From contig NZ_CP013438.1 in NCBI RefSeq assembly GCF_001718795.1, positions 558,001 to 622,000 on the forward strand: 64,000 bases of DNA, read 5' to 3'. A model generated the notes under the pieces. That model did not search any database, was not told the DNA's origin, and worked only from the letters and a program-made list of their open reading frames with translations. The position numbers were made by a program, and so were the translations under genes. Positions 26,380 to 34,594 of this stretch are shown piece after piece; positions within the stretch are counted from its first letter, which is position 1; every line of letters starts with the position of its first letter. The stretch comes from Burkholderia latens. Lineage in GTDB: Bacteria > Pseudomonadota > Gammaproteobacteria > Burkholderiales > Burkholderiaceae.

Positions 26380-27489
26380 ATGACCAAAAGTCTGACCAAG
26401 GTATGGCTGGGCGGCATGAAGCGCATGCTGTCTCCGGTCGCCAAACGCGCGGCGCGCGATGCGCAGCGAATCGCGCGCGACGCGCTCGAGGCCGCAGCGT
26501 CGCCTGCTGCAACCGAACCGTCCCCGCCGCGCGAATCGCGCGTGCGGCCGCGCGCTGCCGCATGGGCCGCCGGTGAGTGGACGCGTGCCGAGCATCCGAT
26601 GGCGAATGCGCTCGGCCGCCTGGTCCAGAATCTTGCGTACGCGCTCTATATCCCGCCCGGTCGCGCGCGCGGCCCGCGTCCGCTGGTCGTGATGCTGCAT
26701 GGCTGTCAGCAGTCGGCCGACGAATTCGCGCACGGCACGCGGATGAACCTGCTCGCCGACCAGCACGGCTTCGCGGTGCTGTACCCGGAGCAGTCGCGGC
26801 GCGCGCACGCGCACGGTTGCTGGCACTGGTATGAAGACACCGACCGCGCGGGACGCGGCGAAGCGGATGCGGTCGCGTCGCTTGTCGATACGCTCGTCGA
26901 CGAGCACGGATTCGACGCATCCCGCGTCTACGTCGCCGGACTGTCCGCCGGCGCGGGCCTCGCGGCGCTGCTCGCGCTGCACCATCCGGATCGCTTCGCG
27001 GCCGTCGCGCTGCACTCGGGCCCCGCGCTCGGCGAAGCGAATTCCGGCATCACGGCGATGGACGTGATGCGGCGCGGGCTGCGGCAGAACCCCGCCGCGA
27101 TCGTCGACGCCCTCGTCGACGCCACCGCGTATCCGGGCATGCCGGCGCTGATCGTCCAGGGTGACGGAGACCGCGTCGTCGCGCCGAAAAACGCCGATCA
27201 GCTCACGGTGCAGTTCATGCGCCTGAACGGGCTCGCGGACAGCCGCGGCGCGCTGCGCGGCGGGGAGCGCGTCGAGACGCGCGGTGCGGGCGTGCAGCTT
27301 ACCGATGTGCGCCGCGACGGCGAGACGGTCGTGCGGCTCTGCCGCGTGAAGGGGCTCGAACACGCATGGGCCGGCGGCGACGACGCGGTGCCGTTTCACG
27401 CGGCGGTCGGGCCGGATGCAAGTGCGATGATCTGGTCCTTTTTCGAACACAATCGTCGCACTGTGGCGACTGAACGACGCACTGTGTGA
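26380..27489 (+). CDS. PHB-depolymerase-family esterase
   Basis: A 369-residue alpha/beta hydrolase of the esterase PHB family. The oxyanion motif LVVMLHGCQQSADEFA is near residues 105-120, the nucleophile is Ser in GLSAGAGLAAL (about 187-197), the acid is likely Asp in VQGDGDRVVAP, and the base is His in GLEHAWAGGD. No signal peptide is evident; the first 70 residues are a basic and Ala/Pro-rich leader. Members hydrolyse short polyhydroxybutyrate chains or aromatic esters. A TGC-type dyad lies just upstream. The ATG at 26380 is the natural start. Confidence 0.85.
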   Translation: MTKSLTKVWLGGMKRMLSPVAKRAARDAQRIARDALEAAASPAATEPSPPRESRVRPRAAAWAAGEWTRAEHPMANALGRLVQNLAYALYIPPGRARGPRPLVVMLHGCQQSADEFAHGTRMNLLADQHGFAVLYPEQSRRAHAHGCWHWYEDTDRAGRGEADAVASLVDTLVDEHGFDASRVYVAGLSAGAGLAALLALHHPDRFAAVALHSGPALGEANSGITAMDVMRRGLRQNPAAIVDALVDATAYPGMPALIVQGDGDRVVAPKNADQLTVQFMRLNGLADSRGALRGGERVETRGAGVQLTDVRRDGETVVRLCRVKGLEHAWAGGDDAVPFHAAVGPDASAMIWSFFEHNRRTVATERRTV

Positions 27490-27504
27490 TCGACGCTAGC
27501 CATC

Positions 27505-27542
27505 GACTAGGGTTTTCCCTATAATTCGGGAAAACCCTAGTC
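27505..27542. promoter_or_regulatory. 38-bp perfect inverted repeat with -10 box in its loop (DUF3563 promoter)
   Basis: GACTAGGGTTTTCCC (27505-27519) and GGGAAAACCCTAGTC (27528-27542) are perfect 15-bp complements separated by TATAATTC. The loop contains an ideal -10 hexamer TATAAT at 27520-27525, and the DUF3563 start codon is 45 bases downstream. A dimeric repressor on this site would fully cover the promoter; alternatively the transcribed right arm is a leader element. There is no long T run, so it is not a typical terminator. Confidence 0.8.
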
Positions 27543-27569
27543 CAGAACCTTCGGAAAGCGAGATCGAAC

Positions 27570-27746
27570 ATGTACCTGCTGAGCCACCTCTTCCTGATCC
27601 TGACCAAGAACGCTGAAAAGGCCGCGAAAGAGCGTGCCGACGCGTATCTGGCCGAAGCGACCGACATCTACGATCTCGAATTTCGCATGCGCAAGATCGA
27701 TCGCGAAGCGGCGATGAACCGTCCGTTCTCGTTCGGCTCGCGTTAA
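27570..27746 (+). CDS. DUF3563 micro-protein
   Basis: A 58-residue protein of the DUF3563 family, widespread in Burkholderia and relatives. The sequence begins MYLLSHLFLILTKNAEKAAK, continues ADAYLAEATDIYDLEFRMRKI, and ends in the conserved NRPFSFGSR tail. The pattern is an amphipathic helix with a hydrophobic N-terminus. Function is unknown. It is expressed from the unusual palindromic promoter just upstream and is followed by a strong terminator at 27794, so it forms its own transcription unit. Confidence 0.88.
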   Translation: MYLLSHLFLILTKNAEKAAKERADAYLAEATDIYDLEFRMRKIDREAAMNRPFSFGSR

Positions 27747-27793
27747 GCAGCGCAGCGCCGGCCGGCGCGTCAGCCGGCCCGGCAGTTCACGCG

Positions 27794-27830
27794 AAAGGGC
27801 GTGTGCGGCAAGCAGCCGCACACGCCCTTT
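27794..27830. terminator. Bidirectional terminator between DUF3563 and ohr
   Basis: AAAGGGCGTGTGCGGC and GCCGCACACGCCCTTT form a perfect 16-bp stem with a five-base loop. It lies between convergent genes (DUF3563 forward, ohr reverse) and probably ends both transcripts. Confidence 0.85.
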
Positions 27831-27854
27831 CTGCATTCGGCGCCGCGCGTTGCG

Positions 27855-28274
27855 TCAGACGACCGTCAGGCGCACCGGCACGTTGTTGCGGGTAGCGTTC
27901 GAATACGGACATACGTGGTGCGCCTTGTCGACCAGCGCCTGGGCGTCTGCCTTGTCCAGCCCCGGCAGCGACACGCGCAGTTCGATGTCGAGGCCGAAGC
28001 CGCCTGCGTCGTTCGGGCCGATACCGACTTCCGCGGTGACCCGCGTGTCCGCCGGCAGCGTCTGCTTGTTCTGGCCGGCGACGAATTTCATCGCGCTGAG
28101 GAAGCAGGCCGAGTAACCTGCGGCAAACAGCTGCTCCGGGTTCGTGCCTTCCGCGCCCGTGCCGCCGAGTTCGCGAGGCGCGGCCAGCTTCACTTCGAGC
28201 CTGTTGTCGGCAGATACCGCGCGGCCGTCGCGGCCGCCCGTGCTCGTGGCGCTGGTCTTGTACAGAATGTTCAT
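27855..28274 (-). CDS. ohr: Organic hydroperoxide reductase Ohr
   Basis: A 139-residue OsmC/Ohr-family peroxidase. Both redox cysteines are present: Cys57 in AGYSACFLSAM and Cys122 in HHVCPYSNATR, the standard Ohr arrangement. The N-terminus LYKTSATSTGGRDG and NPEQLFAAGY are also diagnostic. It reduces organic hydroperoxides in the cytoplasm using lipoylated proteins as electron donors (known for the family). AGGAG precedes the ATG at 28274. It lies 158 bases downstream of ohrR on the same strand, with its own operator. Confidence 0.96.
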   Translation of the reverse strand: MNILYKTSATSTGGRDGRAVSADNRLEVKLAAPRELGGTGAEGTNPEQLFAAGYSACFLSAMKFVAGQNKQTLPADTRVTAEVGIGPNDAGGFGLDIELRVSLPGLDKADAQALVDKAHHVCPYSNATRNNVPVRLTVV

Positions 28275-28353
28275 CGTGCAGCTCCTGTCGGGAAGAGTGG
28301 GAGGAAAGCGGTCCGGACATACGGAATGTCGCGGGCCACGGATAAAATATAGA

Positions 28354-28375
28354 ACACAAATAATTTGTGTGCAAA
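28354..28375. promoter_or_regulatory. OhrR operator upstream of ohr
   Basis: ACACAAAT-A-ATTTGTGT (28354-28370) is a perfect 17-base palindrome, AT-rich in a GC-rich context. On the minus strand the wider sequence TTTGCACACAAATTATTT is identical over 18 bases to the site before ohrR. The position is about 80-100 bases before the ohr start. Confidence 0.8.
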
Positions 28376-28432
28376 TGAAATTTTGAAGAAAGAGCCCGGC
28401 GGAGCCGGGCGCGACCGCGAACGCGTGTGTCG

Positions 28433-28885
28433 TCAGGCTTCGTTCGACGCCGACAACGCACTCCGCAGCTGCTGCAAATCCGCGCGCAGCCGGACGAGGA
28501 ACTCGGGGGTCTGCTGCATCGCGCAAAAAAGCTCGGCCGGCACCGAGCGGGCCTTGTCCTTGAGCGCGTGGCCGTCAGCGGTCACGCGCACGTTCACCAC
28601 CCGCTCGTCCGTCGCGCTGCGCACGCGTTCGACATAGCCGAGCGCCTCGAGCCGTTTCAACAGCGGCGTGACGGTGGCCGGGTCGAGGTCGAGGCGGGCG
28701 GCGATGTCCTTCACCGCGATGTCGTCGCGCTCCCACAGCACGAGCATCGCCAGATATTGGGGATAAGTCAGCGACAGCTTGTCGAGCAACGGCTTGTACG
28801 CCTTCGTCATCGCATGCGAAGTCGCGTAGAGCGCGAAGCACAGTTGTTCGTCGAGCGTCTGGGGTAACGGGGGCAGGCGGTCCAT
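28433..28885 (-). CDS. ohrR: Organic-hydroperoxide-responsive MarR-family repressor OhrR
   Basis: A 150-residue MarR protein. The peroxide-sensing N-terminal cysteine lies in QLCFALYATSHAMTKAYKPLL (Cys16), a hallmark of OhrR, and a second Cys in ELFCAMQQTPEF (about 128) makes it the two-cysteine type that forms a disulfide between subunits. The winged helix is KDIAARLDLDPATVTPLLKRLEALGYVERV. The ATG at 28885 was chosen over a longer frame because it begins the conserved N-terminal helix. It represses ohr and probably itself, given matching operators. Confidence 0.95.
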   Translation of the reverse strand: MDRLPPLPQTLDEQLCFALYATSHAMTKAYKPLLDKLSLTYPQYLAMLVLWERDDIAVKDIAARLDLDPATVTPLLKRLEALGYVERVRSATDERVVNVRVTADGHALKDKARSVPAELFCAMQQTPEFLVRLRADLQQLRSALSASNEA

Positions 28886-28917
28886 GATCCGGGGCGGCGC
28901 GGCACACGCGCTAACGA

Positions 28918-28935
28918 TTTGCACACAAATTATTT
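28918..28935. promoter_or_regulatory. OhrR operator upstream of ohrR
   Basis: TTTGCACACAAATTATTT lies 33-50 bases upstream of the ohrR start and is identical over 18 bases to the site before ohr, though on the opposite strand. The right half of the palindrome is weaker here (TTTTGCGCGC), suggesting lower affinity and autoregulation. Confidence 0.72.
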
Positions 28936-29067
28936 TGCGCGCAAAAGATCTCGTTGAACAGGGGTGCGGCGGCCCCGGCGGGTGCCGTCTTCAGGAGCGC
29001 GAGCGAGCCGGTCAAACAGGGGAAGGGGCCGGCCGGCAGCGCGTGCGCGCCAGCGGCCGTGCGAGCG

Positions 29068-29877
29068 TCAGCGGCCCGACGTGGGCGTCGCGGCGCCCGG
29101 CTCCTGCACGCCGAAGCAGCCCCGATAGGTCGCGTAGAACGAGCAGTACATCATCGTGACGATGATGATCGTCACCGGCATCATGATCGTCAGCACGTAT
29201 GCGCCGGCGCCGAGCGCCTGCAGCAGCAGCGACAGCCCGAACGACGTGGCGAGCGCGACGCCGAACCACAGCAGCCCGTACACGACGAATGCGCCGCGAT
29301 TGCGCCAGCAGCTGACGACGCTGAAGAACAGCGCCTTGGCAGGCGGAATGTCGTGCCACGCGGTCAGTACCGGCGCGAACCAGAACAGCATCGCGACCGG
29401 CGCGTAGAGCACCGTCGCGAACAGCAGCGCGCCGAGCGTGCCTTGCGTGGCGAGTGTTTCGGGCGTCGCGTTCGCGTCGCCCGTCGCGCCGAGCATCATG
29501 TGGAGCAGCCCGCCGCCGTCGATGATCGACGACGCGGCGAACACCAGCACCATCAGCGCGACATAGACGACGCCGAGCACCAGCAGCCGCTGCGTCGTCG
29601 CGGTGCCGTACGAGCGGAATCCGTCGATCAGGATCGTGGGCATCACCGGCTTGCCGGCCACCGTGTCGCGGCACGCGGCCATGAACCCGACCGCGATGCC
29701 GGGAATGAACAGCAGCGGCAGCGCCGCGCCGATCACCGGCACCATCGACACCAGCGTGATCGCCAGCAGGTACGTGAAGAACAGCGTGATGAACGCGAGC
29801 GGGTTCCGGCGGAACAGCCAGATGCCTTGACGGAACCAGACATAGCCCGCTTTCGCGGGCACTTCGATCAGTTGCAT
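29068..29877 (-). CDS. BPSS1780-family membrane protein
   Basis: A 269-residue inner-membrane protein with about six helices. It opens [26 protein letters not shown] and contains [13 protein letters not shown], matching the BPSS1780 family restricted mostly to beta-proteobacteria. Function is unknown. Its first codons overlap the end of the homoserine kinase gene by ten bases, so the two are co-translated; whether they act together is not known. The last residues are Pro/Thr-rich and cytoplasmic. Confidence 0.85.
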   Translation of the reverse strand: MQLIEVPAKAGYVWFRQGIWLFRRNPLAFITLFFTYLLAITLVSMVPVIGAALPLLFIPGIAVGFMAACRDTVAGKPVMPTILIDGFRSYGTATTQRLLVLGVVYVALMVLVFAASSIIDGGGLLHMMLGATGDANATPETLATQGTLGALLFATVLYAPVAMLFWFAPVLTAWHDIPPAKALFFSVVSCWRNRGAFVVYGLLWFGVALATSFGLSLLLQALGAGAYVLTIMMPVTIIIVTMMYCSFYATYRGCFGVQEPGAATPTSGR

Positions 29878-30866
29878 GCGGTATGGGTCTCGGGAAGCAC
29901 GGGCGTGTGCGCGATACGCTCACGCAGGATCCGTTCGAAATGGCCGGGGTCGTGCGGCTTGAGCATTTCTGCCGCGCGCGGCAGGTAGAAGTCGTACAGG
30001 CGCGACACCCAGAACCGGTACGCGCCCGCACGCAGCATGTCGCTCCAGTGGCGGCGCTCTTCGGCCGTGAACGGCCGGACAGTCTGGTACGCGCGCACCA
30101 GCGCGTCCGCGCGCGCGGCGTCGAGCACGCCCGTCGCGAGATCGACGCACCAGTCGTTGACGGTCACCGCGACGTCGAACAGCCACTTGTCGCAGCCCGC
30201 GAAGTAGAAGTCGAAGAAGCCGCCGAGCCGGACCGCATGGCCGGTATCCGGCGCCGCATGCGCGAACAGCACGTTGTCGCGGAACAGGTCGCAATGGCAC
30301 GGGCCGCCAGGCAGGGCCGCGTAGTCGCCGGACGCGAAGAACGCCGTCTGGTGCGCGAGTTCGCCCTCGAGCAACGCGCGTTGCGCGTCGGAAATGAACG
30401 GGACGATCGCCGGCACGTTCTCCTGCCACCACGGCAGGCTGCGCAGGTTCGGCTGCTGGCGCGCATAGTCGCGCCCGGCCAGGTGCAGACGCGCGAGCAT
30501 CTGCCCGACCTCGATGCAGTGTTCGACCCCCGGCGCGAGTTCGGCTGCGCCGTCGAGCTTCGTGACGATTGCCGCCGGCTTGCCGTGCAGCTCGCCGAAC
30601 AGCGCGCCGTCATCGCGCGGGACCGGATCGGGCACCGGCACACCGTGGCTCGCCAGATGGCGCATCAGGTCGAGGTAGAACGGCAGTTGCTCGGCCGTCA
30701 GCTTCTCGAAGATCGTCAGCACGTACTCGCCGCGCGTCGTCGTCAGGAAGAAATTGCTGTTTTCGATGCCGGACGGAATGCCGCGGAACGCCAGCACGTC
30801 GCCCAGTTCGTAGTGGCGCATCCATTGCGCGAGATCGGAGTCGGAAACAGCGGTGAAAACGGCCAT
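29868..30866 (-). CDS. thrB: Homoserine kinase, APH-like type
   Basis: A 332-residue homoserine kinase of the aminoglycoside-phosphotransferase fold (the proteobacterial ThrB type, not the GHMP type). It opens [22 protein letters not shown], the family's conserved start, and continues with [22 protein letters not shown] (nucleotide loop). The catalytic loop is [12 protein letters not shown] (H-x-D-x-x-x-x-N) and the metal motif is [19 protein letters not shown]. It phosphorylates homoserine in threonine synthesis. It precedes the BPSS1780 gene with a ten-base overlap and follows the DUF2782 gene. Confidence 0.93.
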   Translation of the reverse strand: MAVFTAVSDSDLAQWMRHYELGDVLAFRGIPSGIENSNFFLTTTRGEYVLTIFEKLTAEQLPFYLDLMRHLASHGVPVPDPVPRDDGALFGELHGKPAAIVTKLDGAAELAPGVEHCIEVGQMLARLHLAGRDYARQQPNLRSLPWWQENVPAIVPFISDAQRALLEGELAHQTAFFASGDYAALPGGPCHCDLFRDNVLFAHAAPDTGHAVRLGGFFDFYFAGCDKWLFDVAVTVNDWCVDLATGVLDAARADALVRAYQTVRPFTAEERRHWSDMLRAGAYRFWVSRLYDFYLPRAAEMLKPHDPGHFERILRERIAHTPVLPETHTACN

Positions 30867-30973
30867 GCGAGATGCGTCTGGTCAGTTGTCGGCACGCGCG
30901 GCGGCGTACGGCGCGACAGGAAGTGAAGGGGGAACCTGGCGCCGCATCGGGACCGACGCGGCGCGGCAGGAAA

Positions 30974-31381
30974 TCAGTAGCGCAGGTTCACCGACGGCAG
31001 GCGCGTGATCGGGATGCCCGCGTCGTGCGGCTTCGGCGACGTGTCGAGCGTCGAGCTCATTTGATAGCGGGTGCCGAAGTTCGACTTCACGTCGATCTCG
31101 ACCGGCTTGCCGCGATCGCGATACTCGGTGACCTCGGTGCCGTTCTTGCTCTTCTCGTGGAAGCTTGGCGTGCGTCGAATGTCGGCGAAGTCGACCTTCG
31201 ACGTGACTTCGGCGCCCGGCCGGTTGATCTTGCGGAGATCGGGCAGGCCGGCGGCTTCGTTGGCGTCGGCCCGGGCCTGTGCGTCGGCGTCGGGCGTGCC
31301 GCCGGCGGCGTAAGCGGCGCCGGCAGCGGCAAGCGTGCCTGCAAACGCGGCGGCAGCGGCGACGAGAATGAGCGGCTTCAT
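30974..31381 (-). CDS. DUF2782 secreted protein
   Basis: A 135-residue protein with a signal peptide (MKPLILVAAAAAFAGTLAAAG, cleaved near residue 25 after AYA). The mature part has a Pro/Asp-rich linker and the DUF2782 core NGTEVTEYRDRGKPVEIDVKSNFGTRYQM. Homologues sit between thrB and polA in many beta-proteobacteria, as here on a slightly wider scale. Role unknown, probably periplasmic. The gene lies just upstream of thrB on the same strand. Confidence 0.8.
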   Translation of the reverse strand: MKPLILVAAAAAFAGTLAAAGAAYAAGGTPDADAQARADANEAAGLPDLRKINRPGAEVTSKVDFADIRRTPSFHEKSKNGTEVTEYRDRGKPVEIDVKSNFGTRYQMSSTLDTSPKPHDAGIPITRLPSVNLRY

Positions 31382-31521
31382 GATGAGTCTCCAGTGAACC
31401 CATCGATTTTAGCAAATACTGCGCGCAGGCCGGCCCTCGCGTGCACCCGGCATGCAAGCGCGCGGCCATGAGCGTGACCGGGTTCCGTGGTAATGTCGTT
31501 CGATCAGACGAGGTGATGAAA

Positions 31522-33048
31522 ATGAAGAACGATTTGAGCCGCCGGCACCGGGTGCTGACGCCCGAGAGTCCTCCCGTCGAAGCTTTCGACGATCCGGTTG
31601 CCGCCGTCGCGCGGCTGTCGGCCATCTACGACACGAACACCGGCTTCCTGCGCGATGCATTCGCGCGCTACCGGCGCCACGAACCGTTCACCGAGCACGT
31701 GCGCGCGTGCTATCCGTTCGTGCGGATCCGTACCGACGTCAATACGCACGTCGATTCGCGCCGGTCGTACGGTTTCGTCGCCGGCCCCGGTGTGTTCGAG
31801 ACGACCGTCACGCGCCCGGACTTGTTCGCGAACTACTATCGCGAGCAACTGCGCCTGCTGTCGAAAAACCATCATGTGAAGATCGAAATCGGCGTGTCGT
31901 CGCAGCCGATCCCGGTTCATTTCGCGTTTCCGGAGGGCATCCATCTCGAAGGCGAACTCGACCGCGATCGCCTGCTCGCGATGCGCGACATCTTCGACAC
32001 GCCGGACCTGTCGTACCTCGACGATCGCATCGTCAACGGCACGTTCGAGCCGGCGCCGGGCGAACCGCATCCGCTCGCGCTGTTCACGGCCGCGCGCGTC
32101 GATTTCTCGCTGCACCGGCTGCGCCACTACACGGCGACGTCGCCCACGCACTTCCAGAATTACGTGCTCTACACGAATTACCAGTTCTACATCGACGAAT
32201 TCGTGAAGCTTGGCCGCACGCTGATGACGGAGAGCACCGATCCCGAAGTGCGCGAGTACCGCAGCCAGTACAGCTCGTTCGTCGAACCGGGCGACGTGAT
32301 CACGTACAACGCGAATCTGGGCAGCGAGCCGGCCGAGGGCGCCGCACCGCCGCGGCTGCCGCAGATGCCCGCTTATCACCTGAAGCGCGCGGACGGCAGC
32401 GGGATCACGATGGTCAATATCGGCGTCGGCCCGTCGAATGCGAAGACGATCACCGATCACATCGCGGTGCTGCGTCCGCACGCGTGGGTGATGCTCGGCC
32501 ACTGCGCTGGACTGCGCAACACGCAGCGCCTTGGCGATTACGTGCTCGCGCACGGTTACGTGCGCGAGGATCACGTGCTCGACGCCGACTTGCCGCTGTG
32601 GGTGCCGATCCCGGCGCTCGCGGAAGTGCAGCTCGCACTGGAACGCGGCGTGGCGGAGGTCACGCGGCTCGAAGGTGCAGAACTGAAGCGCGTGATGCGC
32701 ACGGGCACGGTCGCGAGCGTCGACAACCGCAACTGGGAACTGCGCGATCATCGCGAGCCCGTGCAGCGGCTGTCGCAGAGCCGCGCGATCGCGCTCGACA
32801 TGGAAAGCGCGACGATCGCCGCGAACGGGTTCCGCTTCCGCGTGCCGTACGGCACGCTGCTGTGCGTATCGGACAAGCCGCTGCACGGCGAACTGAAGCT
32901 GCCGGGCATGGCCGACACGTTCTACCGCGGGCAGGTCGATCAACACCTGCAAATCGGCGTGAAGGCGATGGAGATCCTGCGCACGAACGGGCTCGACAAG
33001 CTCCATAGTCGCAAGCTGCGCAGCTTCGCGGAAGTGGCGTTTCAGTAA
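31522..33048 (+). CDS. amn: AMP nucleosidase
   Basis: A 508-residue AMP nucleosidase, which cleaves AMP to adenine and ribose 5-phosphate. The N-terminal regulatory domain includes YPFVRIRTDVNTHVDSRRSYGFVAGPG; the C-terminal nucleoside-phosphorylase-like domain has GVGPSNAKTITDHIAVLRPHAWVMLGHCAGLR, QRLGDYVLAHGYVRED and the substrate-binding LDMESATIAANGFRFRVPYGTLLCVSDKP. The ATG at 31522 is favoured over 31516 because GAGG lies eight bases upstream. It has full length for the family and is followed by a strong terminator. A single-gene unit divergent from the DUF2782 gene. Confidence 0.96.
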   Translation: MKNDLSRRHRVLTPESPPVEAFDDPVAAVARLSAIYDTNTGFLRDAFARYRRHEPFTEHVRACYPFVRIRTDVNTHVDSRRSYGFVAGPGVFETTVTRPDLFANYYREQLRLLSKNHHVKIEIGVSSQPIPVHFAFPEGIHLEGELDRDRLLAMRDIFDTPDLSYLDDRIVNGTFEPAPGEPHPLALFTAARVDFSLHRLRHYTATSPTHFQNYVLYTNYQFYIDEFVKLGRTLMTESTDPEVREYRSQYSSFVEPGDVITYNANLGSEPAEGAAPPRLPQMPAYHLKRADGSGITMVNIGVGPSNAKTITDHIAVLRPHAWVMLGHCAGLRNTQRLGDYVLAHGYVREDHVLDADLPLWVPIPALAEVQLALERGVAEVTRLEGAELKRVMRTGTVASVDNRNWELRDHREPVQRLSQSRAIALDMESATIAANGFRFRVPYGTLLCVSDKPLHGELKLPGMADTFYRGQVDQHLQIGVKAMEILRTNGLDKLHSRKLRSFAEVAFQ

Positions 33049-33086
33049 CGCGACCGCCGGACTGCACGGTCGCGCCTGCAACGACA

Positions 33087-33128
33087 AAGGCCGCACGCGA
33101 ACTTCCGTTCGCGTGCGGCCTTGTTGTT
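33087..33128. terminator. Terminator after amn
   Basis: AAGGCCGCACGCGAAC and GTTCGCGTGCGGCCTT form a perfect 16-bp stem with a TTCC loop, followed by GTTGTTT. It also serves the convergent PXPV gene. Confidence 0.88.
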
Positions 33129-33170
33129 TCCGCTTCAGCGCGCGGGCCGCTCGGCCCGGCGTTCACGCGT

Positions 33171-33440
33171 TCAGCACTCGCCCTTCTTTGCGTGTCCCGG
33201 CGGGCAGTGATAACGGTCGCGGCCATGGTGGCGCTCGTGGTCTTCCCACTCGCGGCGCTCCCAGTAGCGATGGCCGTCCCAGTAGCGGTCGCCGTGCCAG
33301 CCGACCACCACCACGGGCGCGGGCGCGACGACGACCGGTGCGGGCGTGCCGATGTTGACGTCGACGTTGACGGCGTGAGCGAAGCCGGACAGCGAAAGAC
33401 CGAAGCCGGCGAAGGCGATGGCGATCAGCGAGCGTTTCAT
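33171..33440 (-). CDS. PXPV-repeat secreted protein
   Basis: An 89-residue protein with a signal peptide (MKRSLIAIAFAGFGLSLSGFAHA). The mature protein has a short strand VNVDVNIGTP, the repeat PAPVVVAPAPVVVV, then a His/Arg/Trp-rich tail (GDRYWDGHRYWERREWEDHERHH) ending in two Cys residues. PXPV-repeat proteins of this kind are common in Burkholderia; their role is unknown, and the His-rich tail could bind metal. Start by signal peptide at 33440. Confidence 0.78.
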   Translation of the reverse strand: MKRSLIAIAFAGFGLSLSGFAHAVNVDVNIGTPAPVVVAPAPVVVVGWHGDRYWDGHRYWERREWEDHERHHGRDRYHCPPGHAKKGEC

Positions 33441-33831
33441 GTTGTTTTCCGTGATGTCGTGGTCAAAAGGCCGGCGCGGCGCGATTGGCGCGATGGGGAT
33501 CGTTCTATCGCGGGGCGCCATGTCGACGAGATCAAGTGTGCGACGGCGACACGAAAAAAGCGATGCGAGTTTGTTACTGCGGATTGTCGCGACGCAAGCG
33601 GGGCCGATGAATCGCAGCCAGCACGATTTGACATTGACGCGTCGCGGGCGCGGAGCGTGGCAATCGCGTCATGCAATGCGGTCCGCCCGATTTGACATTC
33701 GGCGATGCGCGGGGGGCGCAGTGCGATTAATGCGGTGTTACAAATGATGCGCGGCAGGCGGCGCAATCGCCGGGCCTGCCGCGCGGGAAGCGAGAGGCCG
33801 GCCGTGAGGCCGGCCATCGACGTCGCTCGAA
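33441..33831. other. Intergenic region with repeated TTGACATT boxes
   Basis: 390 bases without a convincing gene between the PXPV gene and the LOG-family gene. It contains a 12-base direct repeat CGATTTGACATT at 33624-33635 and 33688-33699 (64 bases apart); each copy holds TTGACA, an ideal -35 hexamer, but no good -10 follows at the right distance on the forward strand. The right end carries the LOG-gene terminator. Confidence 0.5.
33796..33815. terminator. Terminator downstream of the LOG-family gene
   Basis: GGCCGGCC, a GTGA loop, then GGCCGGCC: a perfect 8-bp stem 16 bases beyond the stop codon of the minus-strand gene. No T tract on that side. Confidence 0.6.
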
Positions 33832-34593
33832 TTACAGATAGAACATGCGGTCTTCTTCGGGCGGAGGCGGATGACCGTCGCCACCGTCGGAGCCTTCTTC
33901 CTCGCCGCTGTCCTCGTAGAAAGCGAGCACCGCGTCGAGCACTTGGTCGGGATCGTCGATCACCTGCATCAGGTCCATGTCTTCCGGATTGATGAGGCCG
34001 TTCGGAATCAGCTGGTCGCGGAACCATTGCAGCAGCCCCTTCCAGAACTCGCTGCCGACGAGGATGATCGGCACGAGGCGGGACTTCTTCGTCTGGATCA
34101 GCGTAAGCACTTCGGACAATTCGTCGAGCGTGCCGAAGCCGCCCGGCATCACGATCACTGCGTCGGAGTTCTTCACGAACGTGACCTTGCGCGTGAAGAA
34201 GTGGCGGAAGCGCAGCGAGATGTCCTGATAGTGGTTGCCGGCCTGCTCATGCGGCAGCTCGATGTTCAGGCCGACCGACGGCGCCTTGCCGGCGTGTGCG
34301 CCCTTGTTCGCCGCTTCCATGATGCCGGGGCCGCCGCCGGAGATCACCGCGAAGCCGGCGTCGGACAGCTTGCGGGCGATTTGGACCGCGAGCTTGTAGT
34401 GCGGCGTGTCAGGCTTCAGACGGGCAGAACCGTAGATGCTGACGGCCGGGCGGATCTCCGACAGGTACTCGGTCGCCTCGATAAACTCTGCCATAATCGT
34501 GAACATCTGCCACGATGCGCGCGCCTTCTTGGCCGTCGCGCGTTCTTGATCTGCGAGCGAACGCAGACTCGGAATCACTTTTCTCTTGTTCAT
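33832..34593 (-). CDS. TIGR00730/LOG-family Rossmann protein
   Basis: A 253-residue protein of the lysine-decarboxylase-like LOG fold. It carries the diagnostic nucleotide-binding motif MPGGFGTLDELSEVLTLIQ (P-G-G-x-G-T-x-x-E) and ISGGGPGIMEAANKGAHAG. LOG enzymes are 5'-phosphoribohydrolases acting on cytokinin nucleotides or AMP; bacterial members act on purine nucleotides. The C-terminal 25 residues are acidic and Pro-rich. The ATG at 34593 is only one base from the polA start on the other strand, so its upstream signals lie inside polA; an internal ATG at 34506 is a possible alternative. Confidence 0.85.
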   Translation of the reverse strand: MNKRKVIPSLRSLADQERATAKKARASWQMFTIMAEFIEATEYLSEIRPAVSIYGSARLKPDTPHYKLAVQIARKLSDAGFAVISGGGPGIMEAANKGAHAGKAPSVGLNIELPHEQAGNHYQDISLRFRHFFTRKVTFVKNSDAVIVMPGGFGTLDELSEVLTLIQTKKSRLVPIILVGSEFWKGLLQWFRDQLIPNGLINPEDMDLMQVIDDPDQVLDAVLAFYEDSGEEEGSDGGDGHPPPPEEDRMFYL

Positions 34594-34594
34594 A

